A DNA stretch of 64,000 nt from positions 159,918-223,917 of the forward strand of contig NZ_CP044130.1 of assembly GCF_009617995.1 (NCBI RefSeq), written 5' to 3'. The number at the start of each line of letters is the position of its first letter. Position 1 is the first letter of the stretch. A model generated the notes under the pieces. The model did not search any database, was not told the DNA's origin, and worked only from the letters and a program-made list of their open reading frames with translations. Shown here piece after piece: positions 49,095 through 58,473 of this stretch. A program made the translations under genes and the position numbers. The stretch comes from Halomicrobium sp. LC1Hm (GTDB lineage Archaea; Halobacteriota; Halobacteria; Halobacteriales; Haloarculaceae).

Positions 49095-50042
49095 ATGGCC
49101 CTCCACGTTCGACAGACGATTGCCGGTGGTCTCGCACGCGCGCTCTCGCGAAACGGCGCTCTCCTCGTGGCGACGTTCTTCGCTGCGAGCCTCCTCCAGG
49201 GCGCGTTCATGTGGGTGCTGGCGACGACGTACATTCCCCTCGGCACGAGCGGAGCGATGACACCGGCCGGCGCGCCGGCACCCGGGACGGCGCTCCCAGC
49301 GTTGGCGTCGGCGGGCGCTGCGCTGCTGGGTGGACTCACCGGCGGGATACTCACAGTCCCCATCCAGGTCGTCGCCGTTCGTGCGCTCGTCGACGACGGG
49401 CGCGACCACATCCCCGAACAGCTGGTCTTTCGGTCCCTCGGCTGGGCGACGCTGCGGCTGTTCGTCGCCTCCCTGTTGAAGATGGCTGTCATGTTCGTTC
49501 TGACGATGCTCAGTGTGATCGCCGTCTTTTTGGCGGCGATCGGGGTTTTCCTGGTGCTACCGGAATCACTACAGACGACACTCCTCGGTGCGTGGTACGC
49601 GCCGCTGCTCCTGGTCCCAGCCTTCCTGCTGGCCGCCCTTCCGGTCGCTGTCGTCGTCGTGGTGTTCGCCTTCGTCGAGCACGAAATCGTCGTCCGGGAC
49701 GCGTCAGTCCCGTCGGCGTTCGTTCGGAGCTGGCGCGTCGGCGCTGGCAACCGACTGCGACTGGGGCTCGCACTCGTCGTCCCCTACGCGGTGAACATGG
49801 TCTTCAGCCTGCTCTTCGGACAGCTCACGCCCAATGTGACGTTCCAGTCGCCGATGTTCCTGGCCAGCCAGGCGATTTTCTCGCTGGAGTCTGCGGTGGT
49901 CTCGATCGTCGTCCTCGGCATCACCGCTCAGGCGTGGGTCCAGTTGACCGGTGTCGACGGCCCGCTCGAAGCCTACTGGAACGCGAGCGACGGGGAATCG
50001 AGTCCGGCTCCAGACGGCGCGGCGACAGACGCGATCGAGTGA
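49095..50042 (+). CDS. DUF7847-type membrane protein, second copy
   Basis: 315 residues from ATG 49095 (MALHVRQTIAGGLARAL). Six to eight membrane segments and an acidic tail after residue 290 are seen. Organisation is like the 47272 gene: soluble start, then paired helices with a conserved VVRDASVPSAFVRSWRV-type linker as compared with VVDGESAIAAFARSYRVV. They are paralogues of one family. Function is not known. Four residues of possible extension before ATG 49095 are not supported. Confidence 0.6.
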   Translation: MALHVRQTIAGGLARALSRNGALLVATFFAASLLQGAFMWVLATTYIPLGTSGAMTPAGAPAPGTALPALASAGAALLGGLTGGILTVPIQVVAVRALVDDGRDHIPEQLVFRSLGWATLRLFVASLLKMAVMFVLTMLSVIAVFLAAIGVFLVLPESLQTTLLGAWYAPLLLVPAFLLAALPVAVVVVVFAFVEHEIVVRDASVPSAFVRSWRVGAGNRLRLGLALVVPYAVNMVFSLLFGQLTPNVTFQSPMFLASQAIFSLESAVVSIVVLGITAQAWVQLTGVDGPLEAYWNASDGESSPAPDGAATDAIE

Positions 50043-50388
50043 AGGCGGCTCCGTTCTCGACGGTATCCGAGGAATTTCGGCAACGTCTCGATCCCTACGA
50101 CACTGAGACATCGAAACGAGCGCCCGACGACCGTGATCGACTTCTCGGATAGGTTTTCACAGCTGCTACAATATTGCCGCCGGATGCAGTCGACCTTCTC
50201 CGACAGCTATCACGCTGTATTGTCGTACCGTCGAAATGTCGCTGCCGTCTCGTTCGGTTGTGTGGAAAAAGCGGCCAACACCGTCGCGCTTCCCGGCGGC
50301 ACCTCGTTCGTCGTCGCCGTTCTCGCTCACCGCGCTGGGACGACGACGCCGAAAGAGTTTTTCTGAGTGGGCCCAATATTCCACATGA
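50043..50388. other. Intergenic stretch before DUF302 gene
   Basis: No gene is seen. GTATTGTCGTACCG at 50217-50230 resembles the sulfur-regulon element, but it lies about 160 bp before the next start codon, unlike the other sites. Confidence 0.4.
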
Positions 50389-50829
50389 ATGACGCTCCCT
50401 ATCGACCCGACACAGATCGATCCCGACGACATCGGCGAGGCCCAGACGACGCTGGAGATGGACCACGAAGACGCCGTCGAACACGTCCGCGAGGTGTTCA
50501 CGGCTGCGGGCTTCGGCGTTCCGGTCGAGTTCTCGCCGTCGGAGATGCTCAACGAGAAGGTCGACGCGGACCGGGACCCCTACTACGTCCTCGGTGCCTG
50601 CAACCCGGCCGTCGCGGATCGAGCGCTCGACGCGACCGACAACCGACTGGGCGCGCTCATGCCGTGCAACGTCGTCGTCTGGGAGGAAGCGCCCGGCCGA
50701 CAGCGCGTCTACCACGTCTCGATCATGCGTCTCGCGCGCCTGGTCGGCATGGCTCCCGACGACGACGTGATGGCCGACATCGTCGCCGACACCGGGGAGA
50801 TGGTCGACGAAGCCTTCGAGAACCTCTGA
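50389..50829 (+). CDS. DUF302 protein
   Basis: 146 residues from ATG 50389. The DUF302 fold is suggested by HEDAVEHVREVFTAAGFGVPVEFSPSEMLNEKV, YYVLGACNPAVADRALD and the cysteine in GALMPCNVVVWEE. Proteins of this family are associated with sulfur or heme metabolism genes, but their reaction is unknown. It is followed after one base by a methyltransferase gene, so they form an operon. Another start (ATG 50385) is in a different frame. Confidence 0.85.
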   Translation: MTLPIDPTQIDPDDIGEAQTTLEMDHEDAVEHVREVFTAAGFGVPVEFSPSEMLNEKVDADRDPYYVLGACNPAVADRALDATDNRLGALMPCNVVVWEEAPGRQRVYHVSIMRLARLVGMAPDDDVMADIVADTGEMVDEAFENL

Positions 50830-50830
50830 G

Positions 50831-51391
50831 ATGGGATTTCACACTTTCGACGCCGCGCGGGCGGACAAGCTGGAGGACGCGGCCCGTCGGTACCGCGCTC
50901 TCTCTGCCGAGGAACTGCTCTGGGCGCTGTCGCTGGACGGCGACGACGTGATCGCAGACCTCGGCAGCGGGACCGGCTTCTACACCGACGACGCTGCCGT
51001 CATCGCCGACACGGTGTACGCCGTCGACGTACAGAGCGAGATGCACGACTACTACCGGGAGAAGGGTGTTCCAGACAACGTCGAACTGGTGACCAGCGGC
51101 GTCGCCGACCTCCCGCTGGCGACCGACGGTCTCGACGCGGCCTTCTCGACGATGACGTACCACGAATTCGCGGACGAGGCTGCCCTCACGGAGATCGCGC
51201 GGGTGCTGACCGACGGCGGGCGACTCGTCGTCGCCGACTGGGCGGCCAGTGGCAGCGGCGACGCCGGTCCGCCTCTCGACGAGCGCTTTACCGCGTCGCA
51301 GGCGACCGACGCACTCCGAGACGCCGGCTTCACCATCGAACACGAGGCCGTTCGCCCGGAGACGTTCCTCGTGATCGCCACGAGACAGTAG
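50831..51391 (+). CDS. Class I SAM-dependent methyltransferase
   Basis: 186 residues. The SAM-binding motif I is VIADLGSGTGFYTDD, followed by an acidic residue at the end of strand 2 (YAVDVQSEM) and post-I LPLATDGLDAAFSTMTYHEF. It has no recognised substrate-binding domain. It is translationally linked to DUF302 (stop and start 1 bp apart). Such pairs are often seen near sulfur or metalloid genes, so methylation of a thiol or metalloid is possible; this is a guess. Confidence 0.85.
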   Translation: MGFHTFDAARADKLEDAARRYRALSAEELLWALSLDGDDVIADLGSGTGFYTDDAAVIADTVYAVDVQSEMHDYYREKGVPDNVELVTSGVADLPLATDGLDAAFSTMTYHEFADEAALTEIARVLTDGGRLVVADWAASGSGDAGPPLDERFTASQATDALRDAGFTIEHEAVRPETFLVIATRQ

Positions 51392-51443
51392 GCCGCCGTT
51401 CTTTCCAGTAGCTATTTTCGAACAGCCCAACACGTGCCCAGTG

Positions 51444-51925
51444 ATGTCGCCTCCGTCCCGCCGCGATACCCTCCGACTCGCGGGTCTCGCCGGTGTGAGT
51501 GCCCTCGCTGGCTGTCGTTCGGTGACGCCGTGGCGCGGGCCGAACGAACAGCCGCCACGATCGGTCGGTACGTCCTGGTCGCCGTCGGCTGAGACGTGGC
51601 GCTTTCCCCACGGCGACCTTCGAAACACGGCGAGCACTCCTCACGGAGTACAGACCGCCCCGAGCGTCGCCTGGCAGGATTCTTTCGACGGCGGCCGCTT
51701 GACGACACCAATCGGTGCTGTCGTCGCTGCAACGCCGGAGCAGGTGATTACTGCACGGCGGTTCGATAGCGAGGTCCAACTGCACGCCGAAGACGCGACG
51801 GTCGGATACCCACTTCCCGCTCGCGCCGCGTTCGGTGTCGATGACTAGCGATCGACTCTTCGTCACCGGTCGACAGGGGTGTCGTGGCACTGACTGGTGA
51901 TTTGGTGTGGAGTAAACACCATCCA
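51444..51925 (+). pseudogene. PQQ-like beta-propeller lipoprotein, truncated and frameshifted
   Basis: From ATG 51444 a Tat lipoprotein signal is clear (SRRDTLRLAGLAGVSALAGC), followed by WRFPHGDLRNTASTPHG, an opening typical of PQQ-like propellers. The frame stops at 51848, but the sequence continues in frame +1 as DRLFVTGRQG and, after another shift at a GGGG run, as VVALTGDLVWSKHHP. It then ends in AT-rich DNA near 51925 with most of the propeller missing. It is a decayed gene, not a functional short protein. Confidence 0.7.
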
Positions 51926-52029
51926 ATCTAACCCATACATATACTTACCTTATATGTGTGTATAATCGATAAGATACACTTTTCATGGCCATGTATATAC
52001 GTATATTTCCTTATCTGCTTCTACTATCG
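51926..52029. other. AT-rich junction, no gene
   Basis: Very AT-rich (for example TATATGTGTGTATAATCG near 51953) and unlike its surroundings. Likely marks the truncation breakpoint. Confidence 0.4.
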
Positions 52030-52257
52030 CTACTTCCCGTGTGGTTCTGGCGGTTTACAGAGCAGTGTGACCGTCGGCCCACGGTCTCTGTCGCGTTCGA
52101 CGACCTCGACGACATCCCCAGTGTACTGCACGCCGCCAGCGTCGGAGGCGACGATCGAGTGGCCGCGAACGTCCCAGTCCGGCAGCAGCCGCTCCGGAGA
52201 CCCGGTGACGCAGACGCACGTGTAGTCACGGCTGATCTTGAGTTTCCCTCTGCCCAA
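52030..52257 (-). CDS. Hypothetical small protein (75 aa)
   Basis: 75 residues, MGRGKLKISRDYTCVCVTGSPE..., from a TTG start (the only option after the upstream stop). Sequence looks protein-like (acidic C-terminal half, DVVEVVERDRD) but no family is recognised. A plus-strand frame overlaps it with a hydrophobic start (MAMYIRIFPYLLLLSLL), so the strand is not certain. Low confidence. Confidence 0.35.
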   Translation of the reverse strand: MGRGKLKISRDYTCVCVTGSPERLLPDWDVRGHSIVASDAGGVQYTGDVVEVVERDRDRGPTVTLLCKPPEPHGK

Positions 52258-52383
52258 GTCGGTCGTGTGGTGCTGTGAGCAAACGGTAAACTAGCTGTCA
52301 CCGATTCGGATCGTACCGTCATAACGGTGACCCCGATCGGTAGAGATGGGGTTCCGACGGCCGGCGAGTGTTCTGCAGGGCAG

Positions 52384-52611
52384 CTAGAGGAGCAACGAGA
52401 CAATCGCGAGGACGACGAAGACGATGACGATCCACTTGGCGATGCGCATACTGAGACCAGCCACACCGCTCGCACCGAGCACGGCGGCGACTTCCGCCAG
52501 TACGAGGAAGGCGATCGCGATACCGATGAGGTCGCCCCCGAACTGGAGGGGAGCGAACGCGGTGGTGTCGAATACGGCCTGTGTTCGTGCCACGCGTATC
52601 GTCCATGCCAC
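52384..52611 (-). CDS. DUF1328-type small membrane protein
   Basis: 75 residues from GTG 52611. Two membrane helices with [47 protein letters not shown], matching the DUF1328 (YtjA) block, though with an extra N-terminal 25 residues. These are stress-associated small membrane proteins of unknown mechanism in bacteria and archaea. A start inside the added stretch could be the real one. Alone on its strand. Confidence 0.7.
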   Translation of the reverse strand: MAWTIRVARTQAVFDTTAFAPLQFGGDLIGIAIAFLVLAEVAAVLGASGVAGLSMRIAKWIVIVFVVLAIVSLLL

Positions 52612-52939
52612 TGGGGGTTAGCAGCCTCGGTACCCGAATAAGGACGGCGTATCATGCCACTCCACCCCTGAGCGGTGCTTCGCGTCGCCGTACCCACTCC
52701 GCCACCCGTGCGTCGTCTGTCCTCACCGCACGGCAGAAAGCGCGGCGACACTGCTCGACCGGAGCCGCTCCTGTCGGACCAGGGGCTGGCACTCGCCGGA
52801 TCACGACGGTTGCCAATTACACGTTATATTACAATAGTACGCCTGTTATATAATGCCGATACCGACCAGTCGCTGATCGAAGGACACCACTACTGCGGTA
52901 GGGAGGGTTTCAGATTCCGGCGGGTACCCACTTTCGGTG
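52612..52939. other. Intergenic stretch, no gene
   Basis: No supported gene. The stretch 52805-52860 is AT-rich. Confidence 0.4.
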
Positions 52940-53303
52940 CTTGCGGAATCAGTCGCCGTCGCGGACGTGGAGTCGTCGATGGAAGAAAACGACGAGTCGG
53001 CCACCTGCTTGACGACGCCATCGAGATCCCGTGGATGGGATACCGGATCGGCCTCGACCCGCTCATCGGCATCGCGCCGGTCGCGGGCGACGCCGTCGCA
53101 GCCGCCGCGTCGCTGTATATCGTCTTCGAAGGGGTCCGTGTCGGCGTCCCGTTCCGGACGCTGGCAGCGATGCTCTCTTTGTCGCACTGGATTTCCTCGT
53201 CGGGTCGGTCCCCGTCCTCGGGTCGATCGTCGACGCGATGCTGAAGGTCAACGATCGAAACGCCACGGCTTTTGACGACTCTGTCTCTCTAGATCACCAG
53301 TAA
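52940..53303 (+). pseudogene. DUF4112 protein, frameshifted
   Basis: Three frames together encode AESVAVADVESSMEEN, then GHLLDDAIEIPWMGYRIGLDPLIGIAPVAGDAVAAAASLYIVFEG, then VALDFLVGSVPVLGSIVDAMLKVNDRN and a stop at 53301. The middle and last parts are the two halves of a DUF4112 protein. Shifts lie near 53000 and 53176 (one base lost after CTCTC). The frame is broken but the residues are well conserved, so it decayed recently or contains sequence errors. The function of the family is unknown. Confidence 0.7.
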
Positions 53304-53481
53304 CGTCGTCACAACCACCACCGACCAGCAGTGTATTCTCCATCGCCTTCTCGTGAATGGCATCTCGGCGTCCTCCTCGTGAAACACGCCCTCGAACTCG
53401 CATCCCGAGAGACCGTCCAGTACACTCTCCTCAATTGTTATCGGTGGAGGCTTGATGCCGTCTCCGCTCTAAGTGTGAGAT
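53304..53481. other. Short gap, no gene
   Basis: Nothing recognisable apart from the uspA promoter. Confidence 0.4.
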
Positions 53482-53900
53482 ATGTATACCGATATTCTGA
53501 TTCCGACAGACGGGAGCCAGGGCGCGAAAGCTGCTCTCGAACACAGTATAGAGATCGCATCGAAATGGGATGCGACCCTGCATACCCTATACGTCGCCGA
53601 TGCTCGCCTGGCGCGCTCCGGACCGTTGCTCGAAACGCTACGAGGAGAAGGCCGCAAGGCAGTACGGGATGTCGAGGTGACTGGCATCCAAGTCGGCCTG
53701 GCCGTCGTGACTGAAATCGTCGAGGGGAACCCACACGAAGAGATTCTGGACTACGTCACTGAGTACGGCATCGACATAGTCATTATGGGCACCACGGCCG
53801 GACAGGTCTCGACAGAGTCCTGATGGGAAGCGTCGCCGGGCGAGTGGTTCGACAGTCTCCCGTTCCTGTACTGACCGTTCGGCGCGAGAAGGAGGGCTGA
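53482..53900 (+). pseudogene. Universal stress protein UspA, -1 frameshift
   Basis: From ATG 53482: MYTDILIPTDGSQGAKAALEH and later [18 protein letters not shown] fit the UspA fold, including the conserved IPTDGS start. The frame stops at 53823, but the expected [20 protein letters not shown] and [10 protein letters not shown] end in the next frame at 53900. One base is missing around 53793 (GGCACC-AC instead of GGCACCCAC, which would restore MGTHGR). It may be a real mutation or a sequencing error; the ATP-binding GxxGxxxxG region is hit by it. Confidence 0.75.
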
Positions 53901-53921
53901 CTTTCCATCAGACTTCGACCT

Positions 53922-56666
53922 CTAGACCTCCTTCTCGTGGGTTTGCGAGGGAGACTGTTCCTCTGTTTTGGAGCGTGGGGGGTGCCGCGCTTTCCAGCTC
54001 AGCTTGTGGAGTTCGATGGCGACGGCGATGGTCAGGGCAATCCCGCCGAGAACGAGCCACTGTTCCAGCGCGATAGGTGCCGTTCCGAGGACCGCCTGAG
54101 CGGGCGGGAAATACATCGCTCCGAGGTGGACCAAGAACGCTGTAATGGTTCCAGTGAGCAATATCGGGCTCCGAAACGGCGAGAGCTTGAACAGCGATGT
54201 CGTCTCGGATCGAGCATTGCCAATGTTAATCATCTGGAACAGGACTATGAGGAGAAGCAAGTGATTGCGAACGGCGGCCTCTGAAAGCCCCTGCGCGAGC
54301 AACCAGACGAACGTCCCGAACCCGACCACGCCAATCACCAGCGCGGCGACGAGCGTCCGTTCGATCATGATCTGATTGAAAATCCGCTCGTCCGGTGAGC
54401 GTGGTGGACGATGTAATACGTCTCCTTCTTTGGGTTCGAAGGCCAGAGCGACATCCTGGATCCCGTTTGTGACCAGGTTCAACCAGAGGATCTGGACGGG
54501 GACCAGCGGGAGTGGCAGTCCGGCCGCCAGGCTCAACAGGACGAGGGCGACTTCGCCAGCGCCGGTGGAGATGAGCAAGAAAATGACCTTCCGGATATTG
54601 TCGAACGCGACACGGCCCTGTTCGATACCGGCGACTATCGTCGAAAAGTTGTCATCACTGATGACGAGTTCGGCCGCATCGCGGGCCACGTCAGTTCCCA
54701 TTTTCCCCATAGCGATGCCGATATTCGCCTGTCGAAGCGCCGGTGCGTCGTTGACTCCGTCACCCGTGACGGCGACGTAGTGTCCCATCCCCCGGGCAGC
54801 TTCGACGATCTTGAGTTTCTGATCCGGCGAGACGCGTGCGAACACCAGCGTCTTTTCGAGTATCTCTTCGAGTTTCTCTTGTGAGGCGTCTATGAGTTCG
54901 GCCCCAGTGGTTACCTCGTCTGCCGACTCGGCAAGTCCGAGATCTCGGGCGATGGCGAGTGCCGTCTCCGGATGATCTCCGGTAATCATCGTGACTGAGA
55001 TACCAGCCCGTTGCGCCGACGCAATCGCCTCTGAGACGCCGGTTCGAAGCGGATCGACCAGTCCGAGAAAGCCCAGAAACGTCAGGTCGGTTGGTTCGGA
55101 AGGCGACCGTTCCAGTTCTCTATCGGTCTCCACTGCTCTGTCCGCAACTGCGAGCACGCGGTACCCGTTGTGGGCCATCTCGTTTGCCTGCTGCTGGAGG
55201 GCCGACGGTGAAAATTCGCCCTTGCTTGCATCCGTACACATCTCTAGAACGCGCTCGGGCGCGCCCTTGACGAATACTCGGGTCTCGTCGTCTGTCTGGT
55301 GGAACGTTGCCGCATAGCGCTGTTCGGGCTCGAAGGGGATCTCGTCAGTTTGTGGATGCGTATCGAGTGCAGACTGGCGGGACCACCCGAGCTTGCGACC
55401 GAGTACGAGGAGAGCAATGTCGGTTGGATCACCGCGCCACGTCCACTCGTCGTTCCGCCGAGACAGGTGTCCCTCGTTGCAGAGCACAGACGCGCGAGCG
55501 AGACGAGACAACTCCTCGGCGCGGTCTGGATTCACAGACTGCCCGTCTTTGAGGACGTTCCCCTTCGGGGCATACCCCTCGCCCGTCACCTCGAACGAGG
55601 TTCCGTCTGGCAGCTGGACCTGTTTGACGGTCAGTTCGTTGGCAGTCAGCGTCCCGGTCTTGTCCGACGCGATCATCGTACAACTTCCGAGTCCCTCGAC
55701 GGCCACCAGGCGACGAACGATGACACCCACTTTCGCCATTCGCCGGCTAGCGACGCCCAGCGCGACGGTAATTCCGACGGGGAGACCTTCAGGAATCGCC
55801 GAGACAGCCAGTGCAACGGCGAACAGGAACATCTCGACGGCGTCGTACTGTTGGACGAAGATTCCGAGAAGCGCAGTGGTCGCTGCGGCGACGAGGACGA
55901 CGAGGCCGACGATTCGGGTGAATCGCTCCATGCGCATCACGAGCGGTGGCTGCCCGCCCTCGACGGCCGTGACGTCCTCGGCCAGTTGCCCGACGGTCGT
56001 GTCGGCACCCGTTTCGACGACGACACCGCGTCCACGTCCCCGATTCACCACGGTCCCAGCGTAGGCCATATTACGTCGGTCTCCGAGTAGGGCACGGTCG
56101 TCGCCTGTCCATCCCTCGTCTTTCAGGACCGGTGCCGATTCACCGGTGAGTGCAGACTCGTCGATCTCCAGCCCCTGCGTTGAGACCAAACGAATGTCTG
56201 CAGGAACGCGATAGCCCGATTCGAGGAGAACGACGTCGCCCGGAACCACATCTTCTCCATCGATGTCGTGCGTCTCCCCATCTCGGATAACTGTCGCGCG
56301 GGTACGGATGAGTTGTTGTAGTGCCTGGCTGCTGCGTTCTGCACGCCATTCCTGGATACCACCGACCAGCGCATTGACCAACAACACCGCAACGATGAAC
56401 CCAGCGTCAGTCTCCTCGCCGATGGCGAACGAGACGATTGCCGCAATAGCGAGAATGTAGATGAGCGGGTTCTTGAACTGACGGAAGAAGATCTGCCACA
56501 CAGTGACCGGCTTTGCCTTCGGCAGGCGATTTGGGCCGCGTTCAGAGCGTCGTCTTTCAGCTTCCTCGGTCGAGAGACCATCTGAATCGGCGTCAAGAGA
56601 GTCGTAAATCTGGCCTAGCCTCCTCGAATACCAAGATGCAGTGTCCGTTGAAGCGGAGACAGCCAT
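53922..56666 (-). CDS. Type II cation P-type ATPase
   Basis: 914 residues. A cation-ATPase N-terminal domain (GLSTEEAERRRSERGPNRLPK) precedes ten membrane segments. Motifs: TGES in DESALTGESAPV, PEGLPVGITVAL, phosphorylation Asp335 (ASDKTGTLT), FVKGAPER, TGDHPETA and GDGVNDAPALRQA. It is of the PMA/SERCA type, thus a Ca2+, Mg2+ or Na+/K+ pump; the ion cannot be read. An acidic tail follows the last helix. The gene ends 21 bp after the uspA pseudogene. The final membrane part and the acidic tail agree with a full-length protein. Confidence 0.9.
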   Translation of the reverse strand: MAVSASTDTASWYSRRLGQIYDSLDADSDGLSTEEAERRRSERGPNRLPKAKPVTVWQIFFRQFKNPLIYILAIAAIVSFAIGEETDAGFIVAVLLVNALVGGIQEWRAERSSQALQQLIRTRATVIRDGETHDIDGEDVVPGDVVLLESGYRVPADIRLVSTQGLEIDESALTGESAPVLKDEGWTGDDRALLGDRRNMAYAGTVVNRGRGRGVVVETGADTTVGQLAEDVTAVEGGQPPLVMRMERFTRIVGLVVLVAAATTALLGIFVQQYDAVEMFLFAVALAVSAIPEGLPVGITVALGVASRRMAKVGVIVRRLVAVEGLGSCTMIASDKTGTLTANELTVKQVQLPDGTSFEVTGEGYAPKGNVLKDGQSVNPDRAEELSRLARASVLCNEGHLSRRNDEWTWRGDPTDIALLVLGRKLGWSRQSALDTHPQTDEIPFEPEQRYAATFHQTDDETRVFVKGAPERVLEMCTDASKGEFSPSALQQQANEMAHNGYRVLAVADRAVETDRELERSPSEPTDLTFLGFLGLVDPLRTGVSEAIASAQRAGISVTMITGDHPETALAIARDLGLAESADEVTTGAELIDASQEKLEEILEKTLVFARVSPDQKLKIVEAARGMGHYVAVTGDGVNDAPALRQANIGIAMGKMGTDVARDAAELVISDDNFSTIVAGIEQGRVAFDNIRKVIFLLISTGAGEVALVLLSLAAGLPLPLVPVQILWLNLVTNGIQDVALAFEPKEGDVLHRPPRSPDERIFNQIMIERTLVAALVIGVVGFGTFVWLLAQGLSEAAVRNHLLLLIVLFQMINIGNARSETTSLFKLSPFRSPILLTGTITAFLVHLGAMYFPPAQAVLGTAPIALEQWLVLGGIALTIAVAIELHKLSWKARHPPRSKTEEQSPSQTHEKEV

Positions 56667-56744
56667 TTTACTGGAAGTACGCCGGGGGACAACTTAGTGG
56701 TCAGTGTCGAGAGCGACAGTCCTACGCTGTGAGACAGACTCCGT

Positions 56745-56820
56745 GAGCCCCCCATCACGACGAGATCGACATCGTGCTCCTCAACGTCGGACCGAATCCC
56801 TCGGTAGTCCCGTGTTCTAT
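56745..56820 (-). pseudogene. UspA C-terminal fragment
   Basis: On the minus strand a frame reads YRGIRSDVEEHDVDLVVMG, the piece before the nucleotide-binding end of UspA, with no start and no continuation. It is a remnant of a second universal stress protein gene just upstream of the P-type ATPase. Confidence 0.45.
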
Positions 56821-56911
56821 CGGGATGGCGAGATTGACTGATCCGGTGTCTTGGACCAGAGTCGATCGCTCATCGCCGATTTGTACGGTACATATCACAG
56901 CCACAACGCCG

Positions 56912-57721
56912 TCAGAGCAGTGCGACCTGTACGAGCGAGAGCACCACCAACGGGACGTGGAACGCGGCGTGGGCCACCATCGCTGCCTCAAGGCTTCGCT
57001 GCCAGTACAGCCACCCGAGGAGGACGCCGGCAATTGCATTCAGAAGGATCGTTCGGACCGTAAGCGCCGGGGTTAACTCGACGGACTGAGCGAGTGCCGG
57101 GAGATGACCGATGCCGAACAGCACGGCAGAGACCACGATCGCGACCCACATGACCCACGGACCGGGCCCGTCCGAACGACGACCCGTGACGTACCAGCCG
57201 ACGAATGTGAGCGTCGACATGAGCCCGAACCGGAGGAGTAACTCTTCCGTGATGCCTCCGTAGAGGAAGCGGACCGGAGCGTACGCGAGGACGTTCGCCA
57301 CGGTCAGATCGGTCGCCCCGATTGCGGACTGGGGTAGGTCCTGAGCGACGAATGGCGACAAGGCAACGTCGAGAAGTAGAATGAGTACGCCCCCGAATGC
57401 GCCGAGGCTAACGGCGAGGCCAACCTCCGGACGGAGGCGTCGCCAGATTCTGCCACCGATTCCCTCTCTATCATTGAGGTACGATTGCAGTCCCACTTGT
57501 GGAGCCGCGTACGTACCGAGCAGACACGCGACGACAAGTAGGAGAAGCGAATTGACACCTGAGAACACAGCAAGGAGTGGGGGCGATAGTCCAGCTGGGA
57601 CCGCTATCGACGGCGTCGTGAGATAAATGTACCCCATGAGGGCGAGGATTCCCGGAATACCAGCTAGCAGCATCACGCTGAATCGTTTTACGAAGGAGGT
57701 GTTTACAGTCGTCTCTGTCAT
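56912..57721 (-). CDS. CPBP family intramembrane metalloprotease
   Basis: 269 residues, seven to eight membrane segments. Motif 1 is GGITEELLLRFGLMS (EExxxR), motif 2 VLFGIGHLPAL, and motif 3 VAHAAFH, the three CPBP/Abi blocks. CPBP proteins are related to CAAX proteases; in prokaryotes roles include bacteriocin immunity and membrane protein cleavage. No clear neighbour suggests a target. Confidence 0.85.
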   Translation of the reverse strand: MTETTVNTSFVKRFSVMLLAGIPGILALMGYIYLTTPSIAVPAGLSPPLLAVFSGVNSLLLLVVACLLGTYAAPQVGLQSYLNDREGIGGRIWRRLRPEVGLAVSLGAFGGVLILLLDVALSPFVAQDLPQSAIGATDLTVANVLAYAPVRFLYGGITEELLLRFGLMSTLTFVGWYVTGRRSDGPGPWVMWVAIVVSAVLFGIGHLPALAQSVELTPALTVRTILLNAIAGVLLGWLYWQRSLEAAMVAHAAFHVPLVVLSLVQVALL

Positions 57722-57774
57722 AGTCTCTCAGGTATGTGTTTCAGAAGCTAAGATAAGATGTCGCCGAATTGTGG

Positions 57775-58473
57775 TCAGTCGCGGATTTGGATGTCTCCAA
57801 ACATCGCGATACCAGTTACGATGAGTTCCGGCTCGTCTTTTTTTGCTCGATTCGCGGGTCCTTGTGGGCGACGGTCGGTCGTATCGCCGAAGACGTTGAG
57901 CGTCTCGATTCGGACGTCCCACGCATCTGGAACCCGGACTTCAGCGTCCCCGAACACAGATACCGTCTCGATGATTGCGGGACGTGTCCGGACGGAGGAC
58001 TCACGGAGATCAATGACCGCATCACCGAACACCGAGACAAGTTCTGCGCCAGTGAACTGATCCGTGGACACTCGGCGTTCGTCGGTTCCGAATATGGCGA
58101 TCGCGATCAATTCGTCGGCAGCCCTATGACCCTCAAGTGCGATACGCTGGCGTCGGCGTGAGCGATTGATCATGACGAGTACGCCGAAGAGAACGACGAA
58201 CAGGGGCCACCAGGTGCCGATCGCCCCATCGGGCACGACGCCAACGTTCCTGAGGAAGAACGTTCCTGCAATTGCGATAACCATGGCTGGACCGACGAGG
58301 TTTCGGAACTCGCTCCTGATCAGCGCCCACACGCCGATCAGGACGAACAGCGCCGCGATCCAGCCCCACACCGACCGCATTTCGACGAGTCCCGTCGTCG
58401 AGAGCAAGAGAACGAGTCCGATCAACACGATAACGGTTCCTGTCGTGAGCCGGCCAACCAGATTTCGGGGCAT
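57775..58473 (-). CDS. LiaF-like membrane protein
   Basis: 232 residues from ATG 58473. Four membrane helices at the N-terminus (VGRLTTGTVIVLIGLVLLL, WGWIAALFVLIGVWALI and two more) precede a soluble beta-rich repeat domain with ALEGHRAADELIAIAIFG, TGAELVSVFGDAVIDL, RPAIIETVSVFGDAEVRVP and IETLNVFGD. This is the LiaF-like/DUF1707-associated SVFGD fold. A TATA TTTATAAA (58493-58500) lies 20-27 bp before ATG 58473, supporting a leaderless start. In bacteria LiaF-type proteins sense envelope stress; the haloarchaeal role is unknown. Confidence 0.8.
   Translation of the reverse strand: MPRNLVGRLTTGTVIVLIGLVLLLSTTGLVEMRSVWGWIAALFVLIGVWALIRSEFRNLVGPAMVIAIAGTFFLRNVGVVPDGAIGTWWPLFVVLFGVLVMINRSRRRQRIALEGHRAADELIAIAIFGTDERRVSTDQFTGAELVSVFGDAVIDLRESSVRTRPAIIETVSVFGDAEVRVPDAWDVRIETLNVFGDTTDRRPQGPANRAKKDEPELIVTGIAMFGDIQIRD

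Noticed and set aside
51985..52278. Plus-strand 97-residue frame with hydrophobic start
   Set aside because: Only the first 20 residues are hydrophobic; the rest is an antisense shadow of the minus-strand frame at 52030. Neither is certain.
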